Positions 6,658-16,430 of a DNA stretch of 64,000 nucleotides are shown piece after piece. The position numbers and the translations under genes are program-made. Source of the stretch: Sediminibacter sp. Hel_I_10 (GTDB lineage Bacteria; Bacteroidota; Bacteroidia; Flavobacteriales; Flavobacteriaceae); contig NZ_JHZX01000001.1 in the NCBI RefSeq assembly GCF_000688335.1, forward strand, positions 248,001-312,000, given 5' to 3'. The stretch's first letter is position 1; the number at the start of each line of letters is the position of its first letter. The notes under the pieces are model-generated. The model ran no database searches, was not told the DNA's origin, and worked only from the letters and a program-made list of their open reading frames with translations.

Positions 6658-7809
6658 ATGACACCTTATCGTGACCTCTTTGCGCTTGCCAAACACCTAG
6701 CCCGTTCTCTTAAAAAGGGACACCCCCCTGTGGACCTCAACAATACAACGCTTTTAAGTGATGCTGCCAAGCGCCATGCCATAGAAAGCTTATCTGAAAC
6801 CAACCAAAAAGCCTATGCTAAACAACTTGAGCAGATAGATACCGAAAAGGATTGGAATAAGGTGCTTGCCCAACTGCAACCCCATAAAACAGCCTCGCGT
6901 AAGCCAATTTACAAGTTGGTGGCCCTGATCCTGATATTGATGTCGGTAGGTGGTTTTCTTGTTTTTAATGCTACCAACACCACGCCGTTAGACCAATGCG
7001 TTAGTCCCATTGCCGCAGGTACCGATAAGGCCATTTTAAGTCTTGATAATGGGGTGGATGTTGCGCTTGATACCCAACAACCCTATAACAACAGCGTGGC
7101 CTCCAGTAATGGACAGCGCCTCACCTACACTAAAAGCACTACGAGTTCTGAGGTTGCCTTTAATTACTTGACCGTACCTAGAGGCGGGCAGTTTCAAATA
7201 GAACTATCTGATGGCACGCTGGTGTGGTTAAATGCCGATAGCAAACTCAAATACCCAGTGGCATTTAAAAGTGGCGAACCCAGAAAAGTAGAACTCTTAT
7301 ACGGGGAAGTGTATTTTGAGGTCTCCCCTAGCAGTTCCCACAATGGCGACCGTTTTAAGGTAGTCTCCAATGCCCAAGAGATCACCGTGGTTGGTACGGC
7401 CTTTAATATTAAGGCCTACCCAGAGGAACGCTACAGCTATACCACCTTGGTGGAAGGCAATATTCATCTTCTTACCAATGGTGAGACCATTTCCTTAAAG
7501 CCTTCGGAACAATTGGCCATCGAGCTTGAGACCAAACAGGTGAGCAAAACGACAGTGAATGTGGATTACCATATTGCTTGGACCCAAGGGTATTTTCATT
7601 TTAAGGACACCCCATTAAAAGAGATCATGCGGGTTTTATCCCGATGGTATGATGTGGAGATTATTTTTGAATCCCCATCTTTAGAACAGGTCACCTTTAG
7701 CGGGTTGCTTAACAAAACACAAGCTATTGAAGACATTTTGAACGGCATACAAACCACAACCTTTATAAATAGCTATGAGATAGACCACAAGACCATCACC
7801 ATTCAGTAA
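6658..7809 (+). CDS. FecR-family anti-sigma factor
   Basis: 383 aa. The cytoplasmic N-terminus (1-84) binds the sigma factor. One membrane segment lies at about 85-104 (LVALILILMSVGGFLVF). The periplasmic FecR domain lies at about 170-275 (PRGGQFQIELSDGTLVWLN, then LLYGEVYFEV and VVGTAFNI). A C-terminal DUF4974 secretin/TonB short N-terminal-like domain follows at about 310-383. That last domain is the part known to contact the N-terminal signalling domain of the partner TonB-dependent receptor, and the SusC-like protein downstream carries such a domain. Length and motifs are typical. It transmits occupancy of the outer-membrane receptor to the sigma factor. Confidence 0.93.
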   Translation: MTPYRDLFALAKHLARSLKKGHPPVDLNNTTLLSDAAKRHAIESLSETNQKAYAKQLEQIDTEKDWNKVLAQLQPHKTASRKPIYKLVALILILMSVGGFLVFNATNTTPLDQCVSPIAAGTDKAILSLDNGVDVALDTQQPYNNSVASSNGQRLTYTKSTTSSEVAFNYLTVPRGGQFQIELSDGTLVWLNADSKLKYPVAFKSGEPRKVELLYGEVYFEVSPSSSHNGDRFKVVSNAQEITVVGTAFNIKAYPEERYSYTTLVEGNIHLLTNGETISLKPSEQLAIELETKQVSKTTVNVDYHIAWTQGYFHFKDTPLKEIMRVLSRWYDVEIIFESPSLEQVTFSGLLNKTQAIEDILNGIQTTTFINSYEIDHKTITIQ

Positions 7810-7903
7810 AAAAAAGAAAGGGAATAAAGCTTCTACCTGGACAGTTTACAGCTAAATCCCCTTATACACTAATCGGTTTAAAAACCAACTAATATGCAAA
7901 TCT

Positions 7904-10900
7904 ATGCAAATTAAACGAACACCCGTGCTTTTCTTTCGATGGAAGGCCCTCTCAACACTCCTTGTAAAAACCTTGTTATTGCTCTGCTGTACCACTGTTT
8001 TTAGTTTTTCTTCAAAGACGCTGTATTCTCAAAATGAGAACGTTATTATTGACACTGACAGCGTTATGACCATTTACGAGGTTTTAGAGCTGATAGGCAA
8101 ACAGACCAAATGCACCTTTATTTATCAGTCTGATATTTTTAAAGATGTGCCTGATGTTACGATCAAAAAAGGAAAAATTAAGGTGAAAGCACTATTGCAG
8201 CAATGTCTCCCTAAAGACAGTTTCAATATTAGCATTACCAAGGCTCATTACATCACTATTAGTAAGAAGGAACCTCAGCCCGTTCAACAAGACAAGGCGG
8301 CCATCAACGGTATTATTACCGATGAGAACGGCATGCCCATTCCCGGGGTTCTGGTTTCGGTTGAAGGCAGCACTACCGCAACCACCTCAGATTTTGATGG
8401 ATCTTACACTATAATGGCACCTGAAGATGCCACACTTAAATTTTCATTATTAGGTTATCAAACCCAAACCATCGCCATCAGTGGCCAAACCCAAATGAAC
8501 GTGATACTGCTTGAGGATGTCACACAGTTGGATGCCGTGACTTTGAATGCGGGATATTACTCGGTGAAAGAGCGCGAAAGTACAGGCAATATTGTGAAGA
8601 TAGGAGAACACGAGATTGAGCAGCAGCCCATCTCCAATCCCTTAGCAGCACTACAGGGCAGGGTCTCAGGCGTAGAGATTGTACAGACCTCAGGAGTTTC
8701 TGGTGCTGGTTTTGATATTAAGATCAGAGGGCAAAACAGTATCCGCACCAATGGTAATGATCCCCTATATGTGATTGATGGCGTCCCCTATGCCTCTTCA
8801 AGTCTGGGAGAACAACAGGCCTCAATAAGCATTCCTGGGAGCGGGATTAGTCCCTTAAACAACATCAACCCACTAGACATTGAGCGTATCGAAATTTTAA
8901 AAGATGCCGATGCCACGGCCATCTACGGCTCTCGGGGTGCCAATGGCGTGGTGTTGATCACCACAAAAAAAGGGGAATATGGCGCTACCAAAGTACGGTT
9001 GAATTTGCAATCAGGTTTAGGGGCCGTTTCCAATTCGCTTGATGTGCTAAGCACCCCACAGTATTTAGCCATGCGACGTGAGGCCTATGCCAATGACGGC
9101 ATAGACCCAATCCCCTTTAATGCCTATGACATTAATGGCACTTGGGATGCTACAAGAGAAACCGATTGGCAAAAGGTATTGTTTGGTAAAACGGCAACCC
9201 TTAGCAATTTTCAAGGTTCTATTTCTGGAGGCAATCAGCAAACCCGGTTTTTAATAAGTGCCAATACCCATAAGCAGACTAGCGTATTTCCCGGAGACTA
9301 TAGTAATCAGAAGCTCTCTGGTTTGGCCAGTTTAAACCATAGATCTGAAAACGACAAATTATCGCTTCAATTCTCTACCAATTACACCTCTAACCAAAAC
9401 AACTTGCCCGGTGACGGCCTTATCGTCTTTAACGCCCTCACCCTTGCACCCAATGCTCCTAACTTGTATAACGATGACGGCAGTCTTAATTGGGAAAACT
9501 CAACCTGGAGCAATCCGTTAAGTCGTTTTGAAGGCGGTTATAATGCCAATGGCTCGACCTTGATTAGCAACCTCAATTTGAGTTACCAACTGATAGGTCA
9601 ATTCAAACTGGTCACCAACTTGGGGTATACCGAAGATCACCTTACCGAACTCAACACCACCCCCTCAACCATCTATGATCCTGCCTTTGGGGTAGGCTCT
9701 GAATCGTCCTTGGCTGTACATAATACCTCCCAAAGAACCTCATGGATCGTAGAGCCGCAATTGCATTGGAGCAAGGCTTGGGACGTTTTAAACATCGAGG
9801 CACTGGCAGGGGCGACATTTCAGGAGCGCAATACCAGTCGTATCTCTCAATTTGCCTTGGGCTTTTCTAACAATAACTTTATTGAAAACCTCTCTGCTGC
9901 CTCCACCCTTTTTCCCATTGCTGATATTGATGAACGCTACCGTTATCAAGCTGTATTTGGACGTCTTAATCTTAATTATAAAAGCAGATACATCCTTAAT
10001 TTTACAGGCAGGCGTGACGGCTCAAGTCGTTTTGGCACCAATAGACGCTTTTCTAATTTTGGTGCTGTTGGTGCCGCATGGATTTTTTCCGAAGAAGCAT
10101 TGGTAAAAAAGGCTTTACCCTTTATCAGTTTTGGAAAATTTAAAGCCAGTTATGGTACATCAGGCAATGATCAAATTGGCGATTACCAATACTTGGACAC
10201 CTACTCTTTTGGGTCTTCTCAGTACCAAAATACTGTTGGTCTCTTCCCTACCCGATTATTCAATCCCGATTACAGTTGGGAATCCAATAAAAAATTGGAA
10301 TTTTCATTAGATCTTGGATTTTTAAAGGATCGCATTGTGGTGGGCACTAATTTTTATCGCAACCGTTCGTCCAATCAACTTGTCGGCATTCCGCTTCCTG
10401 CCACTACAGGCTTTAATTCGATTAATGCCAATCTTAATGCTACAGTAGAAAACACGGGTTGGGAATTTTCACTTAACAGCGTCAATATAGATACAGCGCA
10501 TTTTAAATGGTCTACCTCCATTAATCTTACCCTACCAAAAAACAAATTAGTGGCCTTCCCTAACCTAGAGGGCTCTACCTATGCCAATCAATTGGTTATT
10601 GGAGCGCCCATAAATATTAGAAAAGTGTATCAACTTAAAGGGGTCAATCCTGAAACGGGGATCTATGAGTTTGAAGATTTTGATGGGGACGGCGTCATAT
10701 CCAGCCCTAACGATAGACAGGCGGTGCGAGATCTGAATCCAAAATACTTTGGGGGTGTCAGTAATAACATCACTTATAAAAATTTAAGTCTTGATATTTT
10801 ATTTCAATTCACCAAACAATTGGGCGCCAATTTCTGGTCCAGTGGTGGGGTGCTTCCTGGGGGTATGGCCAACCAACCCATAGAGGTATTGGATAGATGG

Positions 10901-11209
10901 CAAACCGCAGGTGATCAAAGCGCTACTCAAGGCTTTTCATCAGGGTTCGATCCAGAAGCTTTACAGGCCTTTAGAACTTACACCCAAAGTGATGCTGCCA
11001 TTACAGATGCTTCTTATTTAAGGCTTAAAACCGTTTCGCTGTCTTACCAAATCCCACAACTCAGTAAAAATTTTGGTTGCGAACTATTCTTAAGAGGTCA
11101 AAACCTATGGACCATTACCAACTACATTGGCTTAGATCCAGAAACAAGAAACAATCAAACGGTGCCTCCATTGCGAGTGATATCCGTAGGCACCAATCTC
11201 ACTTTTTAA
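7904..11209 (+). CDS. SusC/RagA-family TonB-dependent outer-membrane transporter with signalling domain
   Basis: 1101 aa. The order is: a signal sequence with an extended basic start; an STN (secretin/TonB short N-terminal) domain at about 48-120; a carboxypeptidase-D regulatory-like domain at about 130-215 (GIITDENGMPIPGVLVSVEG); a plug at about 220-360 with YVIDGVPY and DADATAIYGSRGANGVVLITTK; then a 22-strand-type barrel to the C-terminus. The STN domain is what lets it signal to FecR. It imports a large oligomeric substrate together with the SusD lipoprotein encoded 11 bp downstream. The neighbouring secreted protease suggests peptides and not glycans, as in RagAB, but the substrate is inferred. 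Confidence 0.95.
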   Translation: MQIKRTPVLFFRWKALSTLLVKTLLLLCCTTVFSFSSKTLYSQNENVIIDTDSVMTIYEVLELIGKQTKCTFIYQSDIFKDVPDVTIKKGKIKVKALLQQCLPKDSFNISITKAHYITISKKEPQPVQQDKAAINGIITDENGMPIPGVLVSVEGSTTATTSDFDGSYTIMAPEDATLKFSLLGYQTQTIAISGQTQMNVILLEDVTQLDAVTLNAGYYSVKERESTGNIVKIGEHEIEQQPISNPLAALQGRVSGVEIVQTSGVSGAGFDIKIRGQNSIRTNGNDPLYVIDGVPYASSSLGEQQASISIPGSGISPLNNINPLDIERIEILKDADATAIYGSRGANGVVLITTKKGEYGATKVRLNLQSGLGAVSNSLDVLSTPQYLAMRREAYANDGIDPIPFNAYDINGTWDATRETDWQKVLFGKTATLSNFQGSISGGNQQTRFLISANTHKQTSVFPGDYSNQKLSGLASLNHRSENDKLSLQFSTNYTSNQNNLPGDGLIVFNALTLAPNAPNLYNDDGSLNWENSTWSNPLSRFEGGYNANGSTLISNLNLSYQLIGQFKLVTNLGYTEDHLTELNTTPSTIYDPAFGVGSESSLAVHNTSQRTSWIVEPQLHWSKAWDVLNIEALAGATFQERNTSRISQFALGFSNNNFIENLSAASTLFPIADIDERYRYQAVFGRLNLNYKSRYILNFTGRRDGSSRFGTNRRFSNFGAVGAAWIFSEEALVKKALPFISFGKFKASYGTSGNDQIGDYQYLDTYSFGSSQYQNTVGLFPTRLFNPDYSWESNKKLEFSLDLGFLKDRIVVGTNFYRNRSSNQLVGIPLPATTGFNSINANLNATVENTGWEFSLNSVNIDTAHFKWSTSINLTLPKNKLVAFPNLEGSTYANQLVIGAPINIRKVYQLKGVNPETGIYEFEDFDGDGVISSPNDRQAVRDLNPKYFGGVSNNITYKNLSLDILFQFTKQLGANFWSSGGVLPGGMANQPIEVLDRWQTAGDQSATQGFSSGFDPEALQAFRTYTQSDAAITDASYLRLKTVSLSYQIPQLSKNFGCELFLRGQNLWTITNYIGLDPETRNNQTVPPLRVISVGTNLTF

Positions 11210-11220
11210 AATGTATTACT

Positions 11221-12624
11221 ATGAAAATCATATCTAAAACAACAGCTTCCAAAAGCTTAATATGGATCTCCTTAACCATTGTGATCTCATTTATAACATG
11301 GTCTTGCGAAGACTTCGTGGAAGTAGACCCGCCCAACAACCAATTAATTGGCGCCGAAGTATTTGAAGATGCCAATACCATCGATGCGGCTTTTGCCCAT
11401 ATTTATAGCCAATTAAGAGACAATGCCCTTACCGATGGTTCTATTTCAGGAACTTCTTATTTACTGGGCCATTATGCTGATGAATTGGAGCTCTATAGTT
11501 TGTCATTTACAAATGCCGAAGCGTTTTCAAACCATACCGTTCTATCCACTGACAGTGCCGTAAAAAATTGGTGGGACACCAGTTATAATTTGATCTATGC
11601 CATTAATAGCATCAATGAAGGTGTTGCCAATTCTACGAGCATTTCAGAAGAAGATCGGTCCCGTTTTTTGGGAGAGTGCTATTTTTTAAGAGGTTACATC
11701 CATTTCTATTTAGTGAATCTCTTCGGGGAAATTCCTTATATCAATTCCACCGATTACCGCGTTAATCAATCGGTTTCTAGACAAAGCGAGGCCATCGTCT
11801 ACCAGCATATTATTGATGATTTTTCAAGCGCCAAGGCTTTGTTTGACAATATCCCAGATGGTAGCGAGAATTTTCGGGCCAATTTTTGGTCGGCTTCTGC
11901 CATGCTTGCAAGAGCGTATCTGTATAATCAAAATTGGGAGTTGGCACGTGATGAAGCCGAAGCCGTTATTTTAAGTGGAAACTATGCCTTAGAATTAGAT
12001 TTAAATGCGGTGTTCTTAAAAAATAGCACCGAAACCTTATTGCAGCTCGATGCAGGCATGCCCGGAGATAACACAGCCGAAGGAAGAACGTTTATCTTTG
12101 TTACTGCACCACCTCCAAATTCTGCTATTAGCAGCTATCTTAAAAATGATTTTGAACCTAATGACGCTCGGTTTTCAAATTGGCTAGGTTCTATTTCTGA
12201 GGGCTCAGACATTTATTATTTTCCTTTTAAATACAAGCTTAATCTCCCTACAGGAAACACACAGGAGTGTTCTATTCTCTTAAGATTGGCAGAACTCTAT
12301 TTGATAACCGCTGAAGCCAACGCTCAGCTCAACAACATCCCTGAGGCTATGAATTATTTAAACGCAATAAGGGAGAGGGCAGCTTTAGCACCAATAAATT
12401 CTGATAGCCAAACTGCCGTTTTAGAAGCCATTTTAAAAGAAAGACGTGTAGAACTCTTTAGTGAGTTGGGACACCGCTTTTTTGATTTGAAGCGCACTGG
12501 AAAAGCTTCTGAAGTACTATCACCTATTAAACCCAATTGGGATGACACCCATTTATATTTTCCGTTGCCTGAATCTGAGCTTATTCTCAACACTAATTTA
12601 CAGCCCCAAAACAGTGGCTATTAA
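11221..12624 (+). CDS. SusD/RagB-family substrate-binding lipoprotein
   Basis: 467 aa from the ATG at 11221, directly before a lipoprotein signal ending WSC-EDF. The acidic residues after the Cys resemble the Bacteroidota surface-export signal. An earlier in-frame ATG at 11077 overlaps the SusC gene and is rejected. TPR-like helices and the SusD-type C-terminus (RLAELYLITAEANAQLN, AILKERRVELFSELGHRFFDLKRTG) are clear. The protein forms the lid over the SusC barrel at the cell surface and binds the substrate. It is translated with SusC (11-bp gap) and the protease (12-bp gap). Confidence 0.95.
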   Translation: MKIISKTTASKSLIWISLTIVISFITWSCEDFVEVDPPNNQLIGAEVFEDANTIDAAFAHIYSQLRDNALTDGSISGTSYLLGHYADELELYSLSFTNAEAFSNHTVLSTDSAVKNWWDTSYNLIYAINSINEGVANSTSISEEDRSRFLGECYFLRGYIHFYLVNLFGEIPYINSTDYRVNQSVSRQSEAIVYQHIIDDFSSAKALFDNIPDGSENFRANFWSASAMLARAYLYNQNWELARDEAEAVILSGNYALELDLNAVFLKNSTETLLQLDAGMPGDNTAEGRTFIFVTAPPPNSAISSYLKNDFEPNDARFSNWLGSISEGSDIYYFPFKYKLNLPTGNTQECSILLRLAELYLITAEANAQLNNIPEAMNYLNAIRERAALAPINSDSQTAVLEAILKERRVELFSELGHRFFDLKRTGKASEVLSPIKPNWDDTHLYFPLPESELILNTNLQPQNSGY

Positions 12625-12636
12625 AATATATGCATC

Positions 12637-14928
12637 ATGTATAATTTTTATACGTACTCCCTAATGTTATTAAGACTCAAATCTAGACTTTTTTTTAATT
12701 TGATTATTTTGTTAGTCTCCTGCCTCTCTTGGGGGCAGGCTAACAAAAATATGCAGGCTTATTTAGAAGATGACAGACTTCTCTTAAACATCAGCCCAGA
12801 TAACCTTAATGTGCCCATGCTTTTTGTACGGCATGACGTAGGATATCATCAGGTCATTTGGACAACACACGAGGATCATTTAATCCTGACGATTCCTCAA
12901 ATAGAATCCTCTTCAGGGGTCACCATACCCTTGCACCACAATTACCGTCACAAAGCTAGCATCATTGGTAGATTCCCCATAATTGATTCTCAAAACAATA
13001 CAGATCATTTTAAAATTGACATCACAGATTTTATCTTAAACACTAATTTACAATGGCCTACTGGTTCACCTCCATCCGTCATTGCCAATTTATCTTATGT
13101 TGATGGGGTACAGCATTTAAATAATGAGACCATTATCATCACCCAAATGACTTCAATGCTAGACCATAAACCCATTACAAATGAGGTGAGTTTCAGTTTT
13201 TATCTGTTACCCGAGCCGATGGAACCGCGTCTATTTGATCATAGGATGGGATTTTCAAGTGAAGACCCCTACGATATCATGAATAGTATCGCCCGAACAC
13301 CTAAAGCCAATATTTCAAGATGGCGATTGGAGAAGACCCATAAAGAAAAGGAGATGAGCACACCAAAACAGCCCATTGTCTTTTATTTTGACTCCATTAC
13401 ACCTCATAAATGGAAACCCTATATAAAGGCTGGTATTATGGAATGGCTTCCCGCGTTTGAGGCTGCAGGATTTAAAAACGCTATAGTGGTAAAGGACGCT
13501 CCAGTTGATGATCCTAATTGGAATCCAAATAGTATGAACTACTCTATGATACGTTGGAAAAATTACTCTGGAATAAGAGGTAGTGCGGCTAAAAGTGGTT
13601 CCACCGTCACGAAAATAGTCGATTTTAGATCTGGAGAGATTTTAAAGTCTGATATTATATTTGCCAGTTCCTTTCAAAGTCTTTCAGATGAGTATTTGGT
13701 GAGATGCGCCCCTCTAGATTCACGGGCGCAGCAATATCCCTTTCCCGATGATCTCATGGGAGAACTGATTCAATTTATAATTGCACATGAGGCTGGTCAT
13801 GCCTTTGGGATAAAGGATGCTCATTATGGTGAGTATGCCTACCCCTTTAAAAAAATGCGAGATATAGAATGGTTAGATCAAATGGGACATACACCAAGCA
13901 TTATGAGCTATGCTAGACATAATTATATAGTGCAACCTGAAGACCACATTCCGCCAGATTTGCTCATCCAAAAAGCAGGCCCTGCAGATCGTTACCAGAT
14001 TCAATGGGGCTATCAAACCTATGACCATATCCCCATGACTGAAGTTCCATCAAAATTAGAACAATTAGTACGCTTACAGGAAGAGGTACCTTGGTACGCT
14101 TATCATAATGCTGAGTTTGGCACAATTGGTCCAGCAAGTACTGACGAGGTGGTAGACAATGACAATCCCATAGAGAGTACTGCACTGGGTTTGAAAAACA
14201 TAAAAAGAGTTATTGAACTTTTACCAAAAATCAATTACAAACAAAAAGACAATAGCAATTTAAAAAGGCTTTATAAAAAGACTCTAGAATTATGGCATTT
14301 TGAGATGGAACATGTGTTGTCTTTAATTGGCGGCTATACCATCCACTATAAATCTGGATCGCAAAAAGGTGCAGTCTATGCGCCTGTGCCTGCCCATCTT
14401 CAACTTGAGGCGATGGACTTTTTAATTGCCAATGCCTTTGAAGTTCCCGATTGGTTGTCACATCCAGAGTTCACTGCCAGATTTCAATATTCAACAGACA
14501 CGGATATATTAATGGATTACCAATTGATGGTATTAGCTGAGTTAGTTAGTCCCTACAGAATGAAAAGACTTGAAAACATGGAAGATAAAAGTGAGTATAA
14601 AGACCTTAACACATTATTGATGTCAAGATTGACAAAAGGGATTTTTAATAAAATGCTTGGAGAGAAAGCGCCTTTAAATAGACATCGACAAGAACTTCAA
14701 ATTGGCTATTTAAATTTAATTATAGATGCTGTTGAACAAGACAGAACCTATTCTCAAATAAGAGTTGGAGAAAATAATGGATTTTATACAGCCCAATCCA
14801 AACGGATTTTAAATTCTGAATTATATTCCCTCAAGCAAGCATTATCCCAGAAATTAGATGAGGCAAAGACTAGAGAATTAAAATATTATCTTGAATTATG
14901 TTTAGATCAAATTGTCCCTAAAACATAA
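12637..14928 (+). CDS. Secreted zinc-dependent metalloprotease, metzincin type (DUF4953/DUF5117-like)
   Basis: 763 aa with a hydrophobic signal region (about 10-32, ending SCLSWGQ). The zinc motif is HEAGHAFGIKD at residues 384-394: two His ligands, catalytic Glu385, the metzincin Gly and an Asp where most metzincins have the third His. A Met-turn SIMSY follows with Met near 423, about 29 residues on. Snapalysin-type enzymes also use Asp as third ligand. His396 is an alternative. The C-terminal half (about 430-763) is helical, as in the large Bacteroidota family. The gene is co-transcribed with SusCD and probably releases peptides for that transporter. It could start at the ATG of residue 10 instead. 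Confidence 0.88.
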   Translation: MYNFYTYSLMLLRLKSRLFFNLIILLVSCLSWGQANKNMQAYLEDDRLLLNISPDNLNVPMLFVRHDVGYHQVIWTTHEDHLILTIPQIESSSGVTIPLHHNYRHKASIIGRFPIIDSQNNTDHFKIDITDFILNTNLQWPTGSPPSVIANLSYVDGVQHLNNETIIITQMTSMLDHKPITNEVSFSFYLLPEPMEPRLFDHRMGFSSEDPYDIMNSIARTPKANISRWRLEKTHKEKEMSTPKQPIVFYFDSITPHKWKPYIKAGIMEWLPAFEAAGFKNAIVVKDAPVDDPNWNPNSMNYSMIRWKNYSGIRGSAAKSGSTVTKIVDFRSGEILKSDIIFASSFQSLSDEYLVRCAPLDSRAQQYPFPDDLMGELIQFIIAHEAGHAFGIKDAHYGEYAYPFKKMRDIEWLDQMGHTPSIMSYARHNYIVQPEDHIPPDLLIQKAGPADRYQIQWGYQTYDHIPMTEVPSKLEQLVRLQEEVPWYAYHNAEFGTIGPASTDEVVDNDNPIESTALGLKNIKRVIELLPKINYKQKDNSNLKRLYKKTLELWHFEMEHVLSLIGGYTIHYKSGSQKGAVYAPVPAHLQLEAMDFLIANAFEVPDWLSHPEFTARFQYSTDTDILMDYQLMVLAELVSPYRMKRLENMEDKSEYKDLNTLLMSRLTKGIFNKMLGEKAPLNRHRQELQIGYLNLIIDAVEQDRTYSQIRVGENNGFYTAQSKRILNSELYSLKQALSQKLDEAKTRELKYYLELCLDQIVPKT

Positions 14929-14957
14929 AGGCTGTTATAAAACAGCCTTTACTTTTT
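14927..14957 (+). terminator. Rho-independent terminator of the sigma/SusCD/protease locus
   Basis: AAAGGCTGTT-ATAA-AACAGCCTTT is a 10-bp perfect stem followed by ACTTTTT. It overlaps the protease stop codon. Confidence 0.85.
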
Positions 14958-14969
14958 AAACATCTAATT

Positions 14970-15245
14970 TTAGTTTCTTTTTAAAGGACTAAAACACGAT
15001 GTGCCGTTTAGAAATTGGTACACTTGTTTTCCTTCAACAGTACAAATTTCACTTCCAGTAACAGAACAGTTAAGATTCTGCCGCTTCTCACATGGCTGTC
15101 CTGGGATGTCATTCGCCGTATACCCTGTGATCATGACAGCATCGCTATCTGCACTTACTTTGTCGCTTGCCGTGAAAGCACTTGTAGTCATAGCAAAAGC
15201 GATTGCCAATACTGGAATCAAGGCTTTAATTTTTTGAATTTTCAT
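14970..15245 (-). CDS. Small secreted Cys-containing protein, DUF6520-like
   Basis: 91 aa. The Sec-type signal peptide (MKIQKIKALIPVLAIAFAMTTSAFTA) is cleaved around residue 26. The mature part of about 65 aa has four cysteines (GQPC, LNC, EIC, TSC) separated by short loops, a pattern I associate with DUF6520 small proteins of Bacteroidota. Function is unknown; four cysteines suggest one or two disulfides in the periplasm or outside. It is the last gene of a three-gene set with a propeller-like protein and a MauE-type membrane protein, which are repeatedly found together in this phylum as far as I recall. The 108-bp gap before it leaves room for a separate promoter. Confidence 0.75.
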   Translation of the reverse strand: MKIQKIKALIPVLAIAFAMTTSAFTASDKVSADSDAVMITGYTANDIPGQPCEKRQNLNCSVTGSEICTVEGKQVYQFLNGTSCFSPLKRN

Positions 15246-15353
15246 AATAATAAAATTTAAATTAATAATACGATCTACTCTATTGCTCGGGTTTTCAATC
15301 TTACCCCCGCTACTGGCCAGTAGAAATTTTTAGTTGATATTCACTTGAAATTT

Positions 15354-16430
15354 TCATTCCAAGGATGCCCTTTTGAATTGATTTTGATCCATTTCATAAA
15401 CTGATAATGTATTTCCAATAAGCCCTACAACGTAATTATCAATGACGGTGAAGTTTTTTAGACGGTCTCTGTTGATATTATAGATGTAGAAACTGAATTC
15501 ATAGGTTGCTTTCTTCCAATTGTACACATCAATAATAGCAGCTTCTTTGAGCATATGCGCTTCTTCATACTTCCCTATTCTAGTAGAGTTTATAAAGATT
15601 AAGTCTTGATTAATTGCAGCCATCTTATTGACTGTTAGCGTTGGTGCAGCAATTTGCTTTGAGTTATTACCCAATATCGCTACATCCAATTGAGCATTTT
15701 GAACGGTATCTATCGTACGTTGCCGGTGGACTATTGCTAATTGGGAGTCCATAATTATGAATTGATTGCGATAGAAATAGACATAGCTCAGCGTTTTACC
15801 ATTTGGAGTTGCCGTCATGATACCATCCACATCAAAAACCCCATCAATTTGTTTTTCAAGAATGCTATCACGGAGCGTTACCCTCATCTCCCCTGTATTC
15901 TTTTGGAAAATTCTCCCTAGAGTTGTTGTTTGAGATTTACTATCTATGGTACTGATCACCATCGTATTACTATCCAATGGAATGGACTTATCAAAGTAAG
16001 CGAGGTCTTCCGTCCAAAGCTTCGCTTTCCAATCTTCCATGAGTCCACGAAATATACAGGGCGTTGTCCCGTCTGAAACAAAAAAGTAAGGGTACTGCAA
16101 TTGCACTTGAAGATTGTGAAACCTCAAATGCTTAGGCTCCAAAGTTATGCTAATATGCTGTGTATCTTTAGTTTTGAGATTGACCTCTAAAAGATGTAAG
16201 GGCGCTGTACTGTTTCCCAAATACAGCTTGTGATGATGACGCCCCGATATGTAATAGGAATTATATGTAATGGGGAGATCATAAACCTTGTTGACTGGAT
16301 GGTGGGGATATCTCCTTACGAATGCATTATTGCGATGTATCTCTTTCTCAGAAAGCAGAAATAAGATAACAACGATACCTGTACTAACAAGCGCCAGAAC
16401 CAACAACGTAAGGCTATTTTTTGATGTCAT
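15354..16430 (-). CDS. Membrane-anchored beta-propeller-like protein of unknown function
   Basis: 358 aa. There is one N-terminal membrane helix (about 8-27), then about 330 residues of repeating beta-strand blocks without strong catalytic motifs. The pattern suits a TolB/6-bladed propeller facing the periplasm. Specific residues do not point to a substrate. The start codon overlaps the stop of the MauE-like gene by 4 bp (ATGA), showing tight translational coupling. A YncE-like or NHL-like propeller is the main alternative. No enzymatic role is claimed. Confidence 0.65.
   Translation of the reverse strand: MTSKNSLTLLVLALVSTGIVVILFLLSEKEIHRNNAFVRRYPHHPVNKVYDLPITYNSYYISGRHHHKLYLGNSTAPLHLLEVNLKTKDTQHISITLEPKHLRFHNLQVQLQYPYFFVSDGTTPCIFRGLMEDWKAKLWTEDLAYFDKSIPLDSNTMVISTIDSKSQTTTLGRIFQKNTGEMRVTLRDSILEKQIDGVFDVDGIMTATPNGKTLSYVYFYRNQFIIMDSQLAIVHRQRTIDTVQNAQLDVAILGNNSKQIAAPTLTVNKMAAINQDLIFINSTRIGKYEEAHMLKEAAIIDVYNWKKATYEFSFYIYNINRDRLKNFTVIDNYVVGLIGNTLSVYEMDQNQFKRASLE

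Noticed and set aside
11077-11220. Longer SusD start
   Set aside because: It would place 48 non-signal residues before a lipoprotein signal peptide and overlap SusC.
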